64,000 bases of DNA, taken from NCBI GenBank assembly GCA_022818135.1, contig JAFMSR010000005.1:31055254-31119253 (forward strand), in the 5' to 3' direction. This DNA comes from Saxidomus purpurata (Eukaryota > Mollusca > Bivalvia > Venerida > Veneridae). The notes under the pieces are model-generated. The model ran no database searches and had not been told where the DNA came from. It was given only the letters and a program-made list of their open reading frames with translations. The position numbers were made by a program, and so were the translations under genes. Positions 41,165-53,650 of this stretch are shown in pieces; position 1 is the first letter of the stretch, and every line of letters begins with the position of its first letter.

Positions 41165-41744
41165 ACTGAAGTTGGCGGCCTAGCGGCCTGAAGTTGGCGG
41201 CCTGGCGGCTTAGCGGCCTGAAATTGACGGTTTATGTATTTTTTACAAAAATCACTTACAAATTATGCCATAAACCAATATAAAATATGAAAACTCAAAT
41301 TAAAGCTCAACTGTACACAAAAAGTCATTGAAAATGTTACGCCTTGAATAAACAATCGAAGAAAAAAACTCACTTAAAGCTCAACAGAACACACACAAAC
41401 AATTTACAAAGTCGGTGGATTGGGACTTTGAACAAAAATTAACTTAGAAATAACGCCTTAAAACAAAAAAACTCACATTTAATTTCAACTGAAGAAACTT
41501 AATAAATTCTGAAGTGGGTGGCCTGGCGGCCTAGCGGCCTGAAATTGACGGCTTATGTATTTTTTACAAAAATCAGTTACAAATTATGCCTTAAACCAAT
41601 ATAAAATATGAACACTCAAATTAAAGCTCAACTGTACACAAAAAGTCACTTAAAAAGTTACGCCTTGAATTTACAATCGAAGAAAATACTCACTTAAAGC
41701 TCAACAGAACACACACACAAATTTTACAAAGTCGGTGGAAGTGC

Positions 41745-42850
41745 GAACTGGCAACTAATCAGTAGCTCGCAGTTCGCAACTCGCAATTCGAATCGCGTAT
41801 TGATTTGCAGTTCGCCATTCGAATCGCGAACTGGCAAATAGTCTCCATTTAAACAAACGAACAACAACAGTGAGGGGAAAAGTGAGCTTTATTCTACATA
41901 ATCTATCTACAGCTCAAAACTAAGTAAAGCGCGCCAATAATAATTAATATTTAGACAAGTGAACGGCGCCTGCAAATAAAACATAATGCAATTGTAATAT
42001 CAATTCATCAAACCATATCATCATTTAATCAATTCACCAATAAAATATTATAGCAAAATACTAGTAAATTTATAGTAAGTCAATAGGAACAATATGAATG
42101 AATGAATGAATGAATGAATGAATAGACATTATCCCCTCCCCAAAAGTCAAACACATGTGTTTTGAAAAGAGAAAAAAAAGGAAGGGTTGGGTGGGGGTCT
42201 AATTAATTGGCTTCAGTTTAAAAGGGACACACCGGTGTGGGGGGAACAAGTTAGCGCAAACATATGTATGCAACACGCATGCTGCAACTTAAAACTGTCT
42301 AGAAATGCTCACTGCCCTCACGCGGTCAAGGGGCGACACGGTCTGATACACACATAGCGCCATTGCTCATTCGTTTAAATGAATTAAGGAACTTAATTCT
42401 ACTTTAACCGCTTATTTGGGAATGACAACTAGATCGTAATTCGTATAGGAAACTGGTGACTGGTTTGTATTTGCAATTCGTAATTCGAAATGCGAACTGC
42501 GAACTGGCAACTAGTTTGTAGTTTTCAGTTCGAATCGCGAACTGTGAACTGGCAACTAGTCTGTAGTTTGCAGTTCACAATTCGAGATGATTCGAATCGC
42601 GAAAATCCGCTATTCTAATTGCAAACTGAGAAATTCGCTCCACTAGCTGGGAACTAGTCGAATCACGAACTGAGGACTGGGAACTTGTCTGAAGTTTGCA
42701 ATTCGTAATACGAGTTGCGATTTGTGAACTAGCAACTAGTCTTTTTTAACCATGAACTGACAACTGGGAAATTGCGAACTGTGAACTGGCAACAAGTCTT
42801 TATCAGACAGAATTGAGAAATGAGACCTGGTAACTTTTCAATTACAAATA
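41745..42850. repeat. Degenerate GCGAACTGG / GCAGTTCG repeat blocks
   Basis: Two blocks (about 41745-41845 and 42440-42850) hold many variants of AATTCGAATCGCGAACTGG and CAACTAGTCTGTAGTTTGC. Between them lie unrelated sequence and a (GAAT)n run. They are present in foldback copy 1 and absent from copy 2. Confidence 0.7.
42096..42123. repeat. (GAAT)n microsatellite
   Basis: Six to seven GAAT units. Confidence 0.9.
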
Positions 42851-43016
42851 CAAGAACTGCCTTTTACAAAAACAGAAGCAATGCAGGTTCGCCTATTGTA
42901 TGACCCGGCACTATATAACCAAATTTATATAGTCATTACTTTTTTACATTTCAGTTTCAACATTTTACCTTTCCAAAATTACACAAGGATATCCGAACTC
43001 AATAAAAGATATAAGT

Positions 43017-43245
43017 GGAATGAAAGTTCAAGATAGTCATTTATTTTAGCTCGTTTGTGAAGATTAGCTCTCAGCTTATCGAGTCTCTGTCTAGTCCGCT
43101 TCCTAGAAAAACCTGTATTAATGTCATATGATGAGGTACGGTCGTGACCCAAGTGGGGCTCGAACCTGCAACCTCTGGGATGAGCGGCAGACACCTTAAC
43201 CTCTAACATCAGCTATTCACTTCACATCTGATGTTGCCATGACGT
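43017..43245 (-). mobile_element. tRNA-derived SINE-like segment inside foldback copy 1
   Basis: On the minus strand a B box GGTTCGAGCC (43157-43166 on +) follows a tRNA-like head, GTTAGAGGTTAAGGTGTCTG. It is shared with foldback copy 2 (about 57190-57430), so it was present before the copies separated. Confidence 0.6.
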
Positions 43246-46191
43246 TTACACCACATAAAGGATTGTGTAAGCATTTGAATATCTGCAAGCACATTTTTGT
43301 CAGCAGACGAGTTTGAGCTAATTGAATTTTCGCGATACATTCAAAGAAGTATCACTGTCGCTCCTTATGTTACAATATTTATATCATGCCATACATCTTA
43401 TGTAGGTGAAAATACAGCTCTATTGCATTGGACAGTTTTAGAATTCTATCTTAATCAACGAAAGAGTGTTGCGGGCCAAACCAGCTCTTACACTAAGAAA
43501 ATCAACTTAAAAAAATACAGATGTAACATAAATTTCCATATATTAACATGAAAACAGACAAATGAAGAACAAAAAAATTAATTTACCGTATATTGCACGT
43601 CTGACACGAACTACCGACGTCATGTATGTAAAACAAACTGACGGCAACAGAAATCTTTCAAAAATATGAAATATGGATGTGCCGAAATTGAGGAAAACAG
43701 GACTTTTGAACTTAAGCAAAACTTTAATTTATACGCTCCTTACTTTTTAACCCACGTCTATAATATTCATCCAATAACTTTTTTGTACTAATTCGGAATA
43801 TGCGTCTTTTCGATCTTTCATTTCAATGCCAAAACAGTACTTACTTTTTTCTGTGTCTAGTGAAAATATATGCCGTGATGCGTGAAAAGAGTTACACCGA
43901 AACACACTTAAATGTCTGCCTTGATCCAATTTAAATGTAAGATTATGGTGTCATTTGTGAGAAAATGATTAAACATTTTTGCCTGAATCTCAAGATGTGT
44001 GTTTGAAAGAAATCGATAAATATACATTTTGGATTTTTTTTTCTTTGTCTAGGTAAAATGTCCCATATCGCATGTGTGTTACAGCGCATGTGTGTTGACG
44101 CTAACGGTAACGTCGATGTTAATACCATGCACACCACTTTTTCACGTTACAAAAGGAAAAAAAAAACGTTTACAAAAAATCACATAAAAACAATTTATAC
44201 GGTACAAATTGGTCGCTGGTGATCACTTGCCGGATTCGCAAAAGTACGTGTAGGAAAACAACGTGTTGACCTACACGGATATCAAGACGTAATTTCTGTT
44301 ATTTTTCGTATATTTTCACTACTTTTTACGAGGTTATACGATATAATAATTTCAGACTAATGTTTCGGTCAATACATAGTTTTGCGAACCTATACACAGT
44401 ATATAATTGTACGTTCTGATATCCGTGTTCGGTAATAATGATTAATTCATATTGGTAAAATTCAGTGCTATTATAATATTACGGTATCTAAACATTATCT
44501 CTGAATTATCAAATTATTGTTGGTGTTTTTGTTTTGTTTTTAAACTTTTCTGGCATAAACGTTTATATTTAGTATATACGTGTATTTATAATCGCCGGTT
44601 GGTTAACATTTCTATTTCGTTTCATGAAGGATTTTCTTATTAAATCATATCACATATTATCTGTAAAGCATCACTAGAATATTGTTTTGGTAGAAGCAAC
44701 AGTTGTCATCTCAACAATTTATAATCCAAGTTACCAGACCAAGAATGTTTTTCTTTACCATACTGTGTTATATCTAGTCTGGTGCTGGAGTGCACTTTGT
44801 CTTGAAATGAAACAAAAATGCGGCGGCACCTGCGCTCGTTATCTACGCGTACGCATGGGCGTTTTGGTCATTGGTCAACAACTACTTCATAATGCGACGC
44901 AAAACAGCAGGAACAGTAACTGACCAATGTGGTATATCACCCAGAGGATATTGAAGAATAAACCTTCAATATCCTTGCATTCAGTGGTTAGACAACAGTA
45001 GTTCAAAAGTTCAAATCGTTTATTACGATTCAGGCAAGCTGCACAACTAACCTATTATGCAATAATAGAGAGTTGAGTTATGTTCCGATTTTTTTTTCGT
45101 TTCTTGGAAACGGCTTAAAATATCTTCCGGTCTCTGACCCAGGCCTATGTAAACCGATGTTATTATTATGTAGTAATATTTGACAGAAATATCTTACAAA
45201 AAATGCTACGATTACGACGTTTTAATTATTTGAAAGACACAATTTGTAGTTGAGCAACAAATCATACTTCACGAATTTTCAAAACACAACTCTGCGACGA
45301 CATCAGCAAACACTTTATTATAAATAATTGGGCAACAACTTTCAGAGAAATTGAATTATTAAGTGTCTGTATATTTTAAATATATAAAAGGTACACAGAA
45401 CTAAATTTTCTCATGTCAATTATTTCATTATGTTTCTGAAAGGCTGGTAGGGTATGCGCCCCGACCCCTTTCACGTAAGCTAAGGGACAAATAAAAGGGA
45501 GCGCTCCAATCAGGGAGCCTCAAGAAAAAGTAAATAAAAGGTACATATGGCAATAATTCTACAAACTTCAGGCCGCCAACTTCAGGCCGCTAGGCCGTTA
45601 TCTGCACATATCTTTTTCAGTGTGTTCAGTTGAAAATTAGTGTGATTTTGTTTTGTTTTAAGGCGTTATTTCTAAGTTCATTTTGATTTTTCTTCGATTG
45701 TTTATTCAAGGCGTAACATTTTCAGTGACGACTTTTTGTGTACAGTTGAGCTTTAATTTGAGTTTTCATATTTTATATTGGTTTATGGCATAATTTGTAA
45801 CTTCAGGCCGCTTGGCCGCCAACTTCAGGCCGCTAGGCCGTTATCTGCACATATCTTTTTCAGTGTGTTCAGTTGAAAATTTATGTGAGTTTTTTTTTGT
45901 TTTAAGGCGTTATTTCTAAGTTAATTTTTGTTAAAATTCCCAGTCCACCGACTTTGTAAAATTTGTGTGTGTGTTCTGTTGAGCTTTAAGTGAGTATTTT
46001 CTTCGATTGTAAATTCAAGGCGTAACTTTTTAAGTGACTTTTTGTGTACAGTTGAGCTTTAATTTGAGTGTTCATATTTTATATTGGTTTAAGGCATAAT
46101 TTGTAAGTGATTTTTGTAAAAATACATAAACGTCATTTTAGGCCCAACCACCCTCCAATTTCAGGCCGCTAGGCCGCCAGGCCGCCAGATT

Positions 46192-46192
<1 letters not shown>

Positions 46193-46223
<31 letters not shown>
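46193..46223 (+). repeat. 31-bp poly-C homopolymer
   Basis: Thirty-one consecutive C interrupt a right-arm unit of the foldback element, 272 bp before the second gap. Confidence 0.95.
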
Positions 46224-46495
46224 TTTCAGTTGTTCAGTTGAAATTAAATGTGAGTTTTTTTTTTTAAGGCGTTTTTCAAGTTAAATTTTGTTAAAATTCC
46301 CAACCCACCACTTTGTTTTTGTTTTTGTGTCCCTTCAAGGCGTAACATTTTCAATGACTTTTTGTGTACAGTTGAGCTTTAATTTGAGTTTTCATATTTT
46401 ATCATCGCATTGTGTCCACGCATTTTTATATCAATGCAGCCCAGGTAACATCGTTTCTTTTAGTATCATCATAGCTCCGCGACCTCAGCCCCGTG

Positions 46496-46995
46496 NNNNN
46501 NNNNNNNNNNNNNNNNNNNNNNNNNNNNNNNNNNNNNNNNNNNNNNNNNNNNNNNNNNNNNNNNNNNNNNNNNNNNNNNNNNNNNNNNNNNNNNNNNNNN
46601 NNNNNNNNNNNNNNNNNNNNNNNNNNNNNNNNNNNNNNNNNNNNNNNNNNNNNNNNNNNNNNNNNNNNNNNNNNNNNNNNNNNNNNNNNNNNNNNNNNNN
46701 NNNNNNNNNNNNNNNNNNNNNNNNNNNNNNNNNNNNNNNNNNNNNNNNNNNNNNNNNNNNNNNNNNNNNNNNNNNNNNNNNNNNNNNNNNNNNNNNNNNN
46801 NNNNNNNNNNNNNNNNNNNNNNNNNNNNNNNNNNNNNNNNNNNNNNNNNNNNNNNNNNNNNNNNNNNNNNNNNNNNNNNNNNNNNNNNNNNNNNNNNNNN
46901 NNNNNNNNNNNNNNNNNNNNNNNNNNNNNNNNNNNNNNNNNNNNNNNNNNNNNNNNNNNNNNNNNNNNNNNNNNNNNNNNNNNNNNNNNNNNNNN
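46496..46995. other. Assembly gap, exactly 500 N
   Basis: Placeholder gap, the same length as the first. The frames that run through it are artefacts of translating N. Confidence 0.99.
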
Positions 46996-47099
46996 ATTGT
47001 ACATCTTTTATGTATCTATCTTGAATATTTCCTCCAAATATGAATCATACTTAAGTTTCTTATGATATATTAGAGTCTGCATAGGACTGACGTACACTT

Positions 47100-47870
47100 G
47101 TATAAACCCAAAAACTGTGTTGAGCCGCCAGCTGTAAAAAGGGCCAACTCCTTACCAAGTAGAGATAGGTAAAATAATACCTAATTAGACCTATCACTAA
47201 ATGTGATTAATAGTAATTAATCAAGATGGAGTTAATGTTATTTTTCACTGCATTTCCTCTCATTGTGCTTGAGCATTGTATCAAGTTTTATTGAATTCTA
47301 ACCAATAGTTTTCGAATTATGCCCCAGACAAGTAAAAAAGGGCAATAACTCTGTAACTACTCAAGATAGAGTTAACATTCCTGTGCATTGCACTTGCTCT
47401 TAATGTACTTGACCATTGTATGAAGTTGTATTGAATTCCAACAAGTAGTTTTCAAGTTCTGCTCTGGACAAGGAAAAGTCACAAAGGGCAATAACTCTGT
47501 AATTACTAAAGATATAGTTATGGTTCTTGTACACTGCCCTTCCTCTCATTGCGCGATTATTGTATGAAATTGTATTGAATTCCAACTAGTACTTTTCAAG
47601 TTATGCTCCGGACAAGGAAAAGTAAGAAAGGGCAATAACTCTGTAATTAGTCAAGATGGAGTAATGGTTCTTGTCAAGATAGAGTTATGGTTCTTGAACA
47701 CTGCACTTCCTCTCATTGCGCTTGACCATTGTATGAGTTGTATTGAGTTCCAACTTGTAGTTTTCAAGTTATGCTCCGGACAAGGAAAATGCAACAGACT
47801 GACCGCCCGACCAACCACCGGGTGACTCCTATATACCCCCTTAAATTGGTTTCGGGGGTATAAATATTAG
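47100..47870. repeat. Bivalve-type repeat with ~140-bp tandem units
   Basis: Four to five units share GGGCAATAACTCTGTAATTA, TCATTGCGCTTGACCATTG and TTTTCAAGTTATGCTCCGGA. The right edge reads GACTCCTATATACCCCC...GGTTTCGGGGGTATAAAT, which can fold back on itself. Confidence 0.8.
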
Positions 47871-47994
47871 ATGTAACATGCATGTTGTACCACAGAAAAG
47901 TGGTCTCGATTTTTCTCAACAGCCAGTAATAAAAAAGTTAAAAAGTAAGCTATTTACAGTAACTACAAAGGGAAGTAATTCTAAAAACAAGGGT

Positions 47995-48410
47995 AGCTCA
48001 TGGTGGTGAACATTTATGCCATGTTAAATCAAAATTCTCCGGACAAATATATTATTGGATTTAACAATGAACCTCTATGTGTGACCTTGACCCTAGACCT
48101 TGTTCATGCACATGATCCTTCGTTTCATGGTGGTGAACATTTGTGCCAAGTAACATCAAAATCCCTTAAGCATGAAGAAGATATTCTCCGAACAAAAGTC
48201 ATTCTTGAATTTGACCTTTAACCTTTAAGAGAGTGACATTGACCTTAGAACTAGGGACCTGGTTCTTGGGCATGACACTCCATCTCGTGATGGTGAACAA
48301 TTGTGCCAAGTTATTTAAGAATACCTCAATACATGGATAGTAACAGCTCGGACAAGCTGAACTCAGATGTACAGACGCACATGCATACACTTAACCGCCA
48401 TTAAACAAGG
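47995..48410. repeat. Dispersed repeat with ~130-160-bp units
   Basis: CATGGTGGTGAACATTTATG or close variants recur at about 48000, 48127 and 48285, each followed by TGACCTTGACC- or TTTGACCTT-like text. Right edge: CGCCATTAAACAAGGCATTA. Confidence 0.65.
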
Positions 48411-48658
48411 CATTAAATCCCTATACCTGTAGAATGAATAAGTAATTATGATTAAATAATTAAGTCAAATAAATAAATTCTCCTCCTCAACAAAACCAAG
48501 TGCATAAGCTATTTCTTAAGCATGTGAAAACCCTATTCATATCTACTAGACTACTAATTGAAAACTTTTACAACAATTTAATAGGGTTATTAAGGTAGTG
48601 ACGTGAATCTGCCGGATTATACGGATATTGTTTCACTCTGTACCTTGAGTGACCTGTA

Positions 48659-48952
48659 CCGCCGCGATAGCCTAGTGGTTAGAGCGTCCACTTAGTGTGC
48701 GGGAGGTTGTGGGTTCGATCCTCCGCCGCGTCATACCAAAGATGAGAGAAAAATGGTACTGACAGCTCCCTTGCTTGGCGCTCAGCATTACAAAAGGGTA
48801 GTGTCAGGAAGATAAAGAGAAGCTTCCGGCTTCTGGGAAAAGGTAAGTACTTGTTACTGGATACCCTGTTTGTCGCACAATAGCTTTGTAGCTAATGTTG
48901 TCTGTTGATCATATGCGATGTTAAATAAGGCTTCTTTATCTTTATCTTGGTA
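48659..48952 (+). mobile_element. tRNA-derived SINE, plus strand
   Basis: The head has a perfect A box TAGCCTAGTGG (48668-48678) and B box GGTTCGATCC (48712-48721), spaced as in tRNA. A body of about 200 bp follows, containing CTTGCTTGGCGCTCAGCATT, and the tail is CTTCTTTATCTTTATCTT. The first and last seven bases of the tRNA-like part do not pair as an acceptor stem, so it is a SINE and not a tRNA gene. It is a different family from the SINEs at 15055 and 54240. Confidence 0.8.
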
Positions 48953-49409
48953 TAATGTAAATATAAAACTGCAATTTCCCTGTCATTTATCATGTTTATT
49001 CGGTGAATAAGAATGAGTTAAGATTTTTTACCGTGACAACAATGACACAGTTACTTAGTAAATTGGCTGTTTATAATTCTACCTCAAAGGGTAAACTCAA
49101 CATATAAACATTAATTATTTTGTCCAAGCGTGGCTTTAGACATCAAGTCCAGATGGCTTTTCAACATCTCGAAACAGTCGAAAATCATTGCAAATTAGTT
49201 GCCAAAGTATTTGTGAAATTCCATTAGCATAGTTTTTCAGAATGTTTCATGTTTTGGTCATCTAATGAGCTTCAGCATTCTCTTATACATCTGCAATAGT
49301 TGCAGTGAACAGTTTTGATAAAGTTGGCTGTGTTGTATCAAATTCATCTGCTAAAGAACATATTGGACAGGTCAAGTCTTAGTTTCATTAGAGTCAATGT
49401 TGTTAATAG
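48953..49409. other. Non-coding, nothing recognised
   Basis: No exon or repeat seen. Confidence 0.4.
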
Positions 49410-49712
49410 CTAGTCTGTTTGGTAAATATCATAATATGGTTCAAGAAACTGATAAAGCAACATCAACTTTGGAAATGCTTGGCGACCAGTAAGGTTCTTC
49501 AATTTGTCATTATCGTCCCTGCAATAGTCAATATCGAATCTCGTCTTCAGTTTCAGCACTTCAGTTTTCAGCTCAGACGTTTCGGTCCTTAGTTTCTGTA
49601 AAATTGCATTCATATCATCCATTAAATCACCATCAATGTCCATCTGCAAAGTCGCGCCAGTTTCATCAGAGTCCAAGATGAGTACCAATGGCATTTCCTC
49701 TTCTGTTAGCAT
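49410..49712 (-). CDS. Fragment resembling the N-terminal region of a DDE_Tnp_4-type transposase
   Basis: A 100-codon minus-strand frame. It has an acidic start (MLTEEEMPLVLILDSDETG), a leucine/lysine-rich coiled-coil stretch (LRTETSELKTEVLKLKTRF), and then a block with DDNDKLKNLTGRQAFPKLM and LLYQFLEPYY. The order coiled coil, then 'ND..F..LTG...F..L..FL.P', is what THAP- and HTH-linked DDE_Tnp_4 (Harbinger/ISL2EU-related) proteins show just before their catalytic domain. No catalytic part follows within the frame, so it is either an exon of a split gene or a transposon remnant. Weak recognition. Confidence 0.4.
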   Translation of the reverse strand: MLTEEEMPLVLILDSDETGATLQMDIDGDLMDDMNAILQKLRTETSELKTEVLKLKTRFDIDYCRDDNDKLKNLTGRQAFPKLMLLYQFLEPYYDIYQTD

Positions 49713-50480
49713 CGGCCAACAAGTACAGCTTAAAAGCTTACTGACGGGACCCAGTCTGGATTCAGTCTATCATACAAGTATGCCTTTTTACCTGAAAGAC
49801 AGAATGTTAGAGTTTTTACAAGTTATGTTTTACAGAATTAAGAAAAATGATAACCAAAGAAACAGTTAACTTTAAAATATATACAAACATGGCAAGGGTG
49901 TTTAGTAAACCCAAGCTCCTGGGTTCTAACCCATGAAAATTTTGAAATACCTGTATTTGACCCGCAATAAAAAACCCTACGAGTCATATTTTCATGAATT
50001 TTCATTCATGCCTCTATTACTTAATGTACATGTCCATCAACATGTTAATTCCAAACACTCAGGCCGCATCAACCATTGACGCATAAGAAAGTGAGAAACG
50101 GAGGGGTAACTTGTATTTTAATCTACTCGCTTTCAGAAAATCAGACATGCGAGAAGATATGTGACAAACAGGAAAAATGGAACATTTAAGCCAGCTGCTA
50201 GACCTAGCTGTTTTAAGAATTTTCTGAAAATGCAACAGTAAAGCTTCATTTTAACACAAAATGAAAAAATGTGATGTGCAAACATAAAATACAAGGCTCG
50301 AAACTCTATGACCCATGGGTCGACGTTTAAAAATATCACATGTAGAATCTATTGACTCTTGAAAATTTTACGCTGAATTGACAATGACCCTCAAGTTTTA
50401 AAGCCTACCGGACACCCTAATGGCCATAATAATCAGTTATAACGTTTAGCCATTATCAAAGGTAACCAATCAACTGTAAT
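49713..50480. other. Non-coding, nothing recognised
   Basis: No exon or repeat seen on either strand. Confidence 0.4.
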
Positions 50481-51890
50481 CTCGTACCTGAATTGGTCAA
50501 CTTGTACCTGATTTTTTTTCGAAAAAGTCAACTTGTACATGTACCTTAAACTTTTTTATGCAATATCTTTGAGATAATAGTATTTTTTTATCAATCATCA
50601 TTAAATATTTGCATTAAAATACTATATTTTGCAAAATTGTATCAGAAAATGGAAGAAATAAAGAGAATTTTTGAAAAAAGTCAAATCATACCTTACGTAA
50701 TCATTTGTTTTTAGCATTACTAAAATAATGAATAACGGGACTTTTGAAAATTGTATTATTTTCATCATGTTTATGACGAAAATATGTTTTATTTCAGTTC
50801 AACTTAGGGTTTTTAAGATACAATAGACACTCGGACATTGAAATTTGGTTTGTAGACACACTCATAAAATTAGTAAATTTGCTTCCTGTTTTATTTTTGT
50901 ACTGATTTATGTACAAACTTTAATTATCCTGTTTTCTCGTATTCTCAGGGGGCTAAGCATGTAAATTTGTTACCTATAAGACAGTTCACATTTTAGCAAC
51001 ATTATTTACACGTTAGTTGATAGAAAAAACACTCATCTTTCAGTTGGTGTCATCATAAATTGAATGATTTTTCTCGTTATGTAAATTCTGATACAGTATC
51101 TGAGGTCACCCTCATACTCGGAAATGAGAAGAAAGTTTCTCATATTCTCAGGGATTTATGTACGAGTCTCGGGCATTGCGACATTGTAGAAACCAAATAC
51201 TTATAAATGCCAAGGTGCATAGCTTGGCATAATATGTTACAAATAACATAAAAATAATAATGATAGACAGCAGAATAAAACAATATGAGCACTTTTACTA
51301 ACCCTACCACAAAAAAATTAGGAAATTTCAGCATTTTCAGTAAAATGCCAATATTTTCATTAATTTTCAGTCAAATCACTTGAAACTTTTTTTGTGCCAG
51401 TTTTGTATCATATCTCTGTAAATGATAAAAAAGAGTTGCCAATTTGACACCTTAAATGTAAAAAACAAGAATATGAGAAACCCTGAGAATACGAGAAACG
51501 GGGATAATTATTATTTTCTGTGTGATTTTATTCATAAAGGCGATGGAATTTCAGATCAAGTGACAGTAACAGTTAACTGAATTTTGAGAAGACTAGTTAC
51601 TTCTCGAATGAAAATACCCTACAAAGTAATTTATTTTCTTGCATGCAACAGAGAAAGTTAAAGAAAAAAACAAACTTATATAACATTTCAATCATAAATT
51701 TTAACTCAACATATACATGTTTTATGATAAAAGCACCTCACAAACTATTGACAATAACTGACTTTCACCTGAAAAAATCAGTTTTGAAACAAAAGCTACG
51801 AGTTGACTACATACATGTAGGGTACGTACGAGTTGACTTTTTTACCAATTCAGGTACGAGAGGACTAAGGTACGAGTTGACCCGGAAGCT
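50481..51890. mobile_element. Foldback element with concentric inverted repeats
   Basis: CTCGTACCTGAATTGG at 50481-50496 pairs with its complement at 51845-51860. Inside that pair, 50923-50950 (TCCTGTTTTCTCGTATTCTC) pairs with 51481-51510. The two pairs have nearly the same centre (about 51170-51217). Extra copies of GTCAACTTGTAC lie on the left and of the complementary ACGAGTTGAC on the right. No protein is recognised. The edges are approximate. Confidence 0.65.
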
Positions 51891-53136
51891 TATCAAAGAT
51901 GATTATGATAGAAAGATATACCACAGATAACAGTTACACGTAACATATATAGTAATACGCACATTGTATGTCTGTCAATGTCTGAGACCATACGCAATTT
52001 TATATGTACAGTAGTGAATTTACAAATAATTGCTTCCGGTCAAAGAGAAATTCTCCTTTGAAAAGAGTTTAGATACAGTCTAATTTATTTACGAATCACC
52101 CAAGGTTGACTTACCGCTAACGCAATTTGCATACATGTTTGGGAAATCTTGACCGATTTTTGCCCTTCTCCTTTCTTAACTGATATTTTCACATTCACCC
52201 TGGTTTGTAATTATCGCTGGAAGACGGTAATAGTCATGGTCAGTCAATTTGTATCCAATATGGCGGAAAAATAACTCGTAACACTATCAATCGGAACACC
52301 TCGGCATGGGTTAACGGAATCTGCCGAGATCCTCCGATCGGGAATATTGTTTGCCCTGACTATTTTCTTCAATGGCGGATAATATGTGAAGAGGGCCTGT
52401 TTACAGTATAAATGAAACAATCTGACTCCGAGCATACTATGTGTAGAAAAAATATATCAACATATGACGAAAATGGTTCTGTATGATAAACGATTGTATA
52501 GAGTTTAGCATGAATTATTCATCAAGCAATAAATGTTTTCGGCAATATACGTACATTTTCAAATGTTTGATTCTGATCGTTGAACTATTTTGTGTCGGAC
52601 GATTTTCAGATGAGAATAATCAGTCTTCGGTTTAAGAATCAAGCCTCAAAATGCCGGTAGGTACTATAGTTGTCCTTCGGACACCTAAAAATTAGGAGCG
52701 GTGGTGTAGAGGTTTTGGTGTTTTTTTTTGGCAAACAACGACATATTCAAGTAAATTAAATACATCTTTTGGCCACTTACAAGAAAGTTTTAATTAAAAA
52801 TACCCCCACACTTAAAATAGCTAGTTGATCCTCCTCCGCACACCCACCCCCGACATTTTATCCTGGAAAAACCCTTTGTATACTTTTAGCCAATACATAT
52901 AGGATCTGTCATGAGTTGTTATTTCATGTAAGCTTTTATTTAACTAGTTCAGGAAAATGTTATTTCAGTCTTACAAGTGTTAGAACATATTCATGCCTTT
53001 TTTATTAAAGTTTGTATGAAATAACGTTTGTCTGATTCTTGCATTCAACACTCGGTGCACAATAATTACTCGTGTGAAACATCCGGATTCGTTATAATCC
53101 GGCAATTTACGGTATCGTTCGGAAATATCCTAACCA
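51891..53136. other. Non-coding, nothing recognised
   Basis: No exon, RNA gene or known repeat seen. Confidence 0.4.
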
Positions 53137-53650
53137 TCTCATCATAATGACGAAACTACTGCATATAATGACGAAACTACCGCATATAAAGATATTACTA
53201 CCGCATATAATGCTGGTAGCACAGCATCTAAAGAAATCGCATATACAGCATATAATGTGATATCTACAGTGTATATTAACGAAAGTACGATATATAATGT
53301 GATTTGCACTGCATATAAGGACAAAAGCACCACACATAATGCACACAGTGACTACCACATATATTTATGTTTGCACATCACATAATGTAAAAATCACCAT
53401 GTATAACGTTTTAGCTACTACATACAACAACAAATCTACTGCATATATTGGTGTTTGTACAGCACACAAATTCAAATGCACTGCATATAAAGACAGTAAA
53501 AAGAGTTGTACTACATAAAACAAAGAAAGTACAGCATATAAAGTAACTTGTACCACATATAATGAACTATCTACCACATATAGTTAAATATCAACTGTAT
53601 ATAATAAAAGATCTACTGCATATAATGAAATATGTACCGAATATAAGCAA
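53137..53650. repeat. 21-bp minisatellite, about 24 units
   Basis: Units of GCATATAATGACGAAACTAC type follow at 21-bp steps, clearest at 53160-53225 and degenerate to the right. Because 21 is divisible by 3, it gives minus-strand frames with a 7-residue period (SLYAVV...), which are not genes. Confidence 0.8.

Larger units (their letters stand above)
41165..46480. mobile_element. Large foldback element with long inverted arms, copy 1
   Basis: The left arm (41165-41750) has two tandem units of about 345 bp, each starting near GGCGGCCTAGCGGCCTGAA. The right arm (45565-46480) has three or so units in the opposite orientation, with AGGCCGCTAGGCCG and GGCGTTATTTCTAAGTT as the mirror motifs. The core at 42882-45726 is nearly identical to 57058-58976. 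No transposase or other protein is recognisable. The right end runs toward the gap and is uncertain. No target duplication was identified. Confidence 0.75.

Noticed and set aside
46288..47065. 190-251-codon frames on both strands
   Set aside because: They run through the 500-N gap and have no real coding content.
48659..48730. Functional tRNA gene
   Set aside because: Perfect A and B boxes, but no paired acceptor or anticodon stem, and it continues into a SINE body and tail.
53107..53577. Minus-strand frames with a repeated SLYAVV pattern
   Set aside because: Produced by the 21-bp minisatellite.
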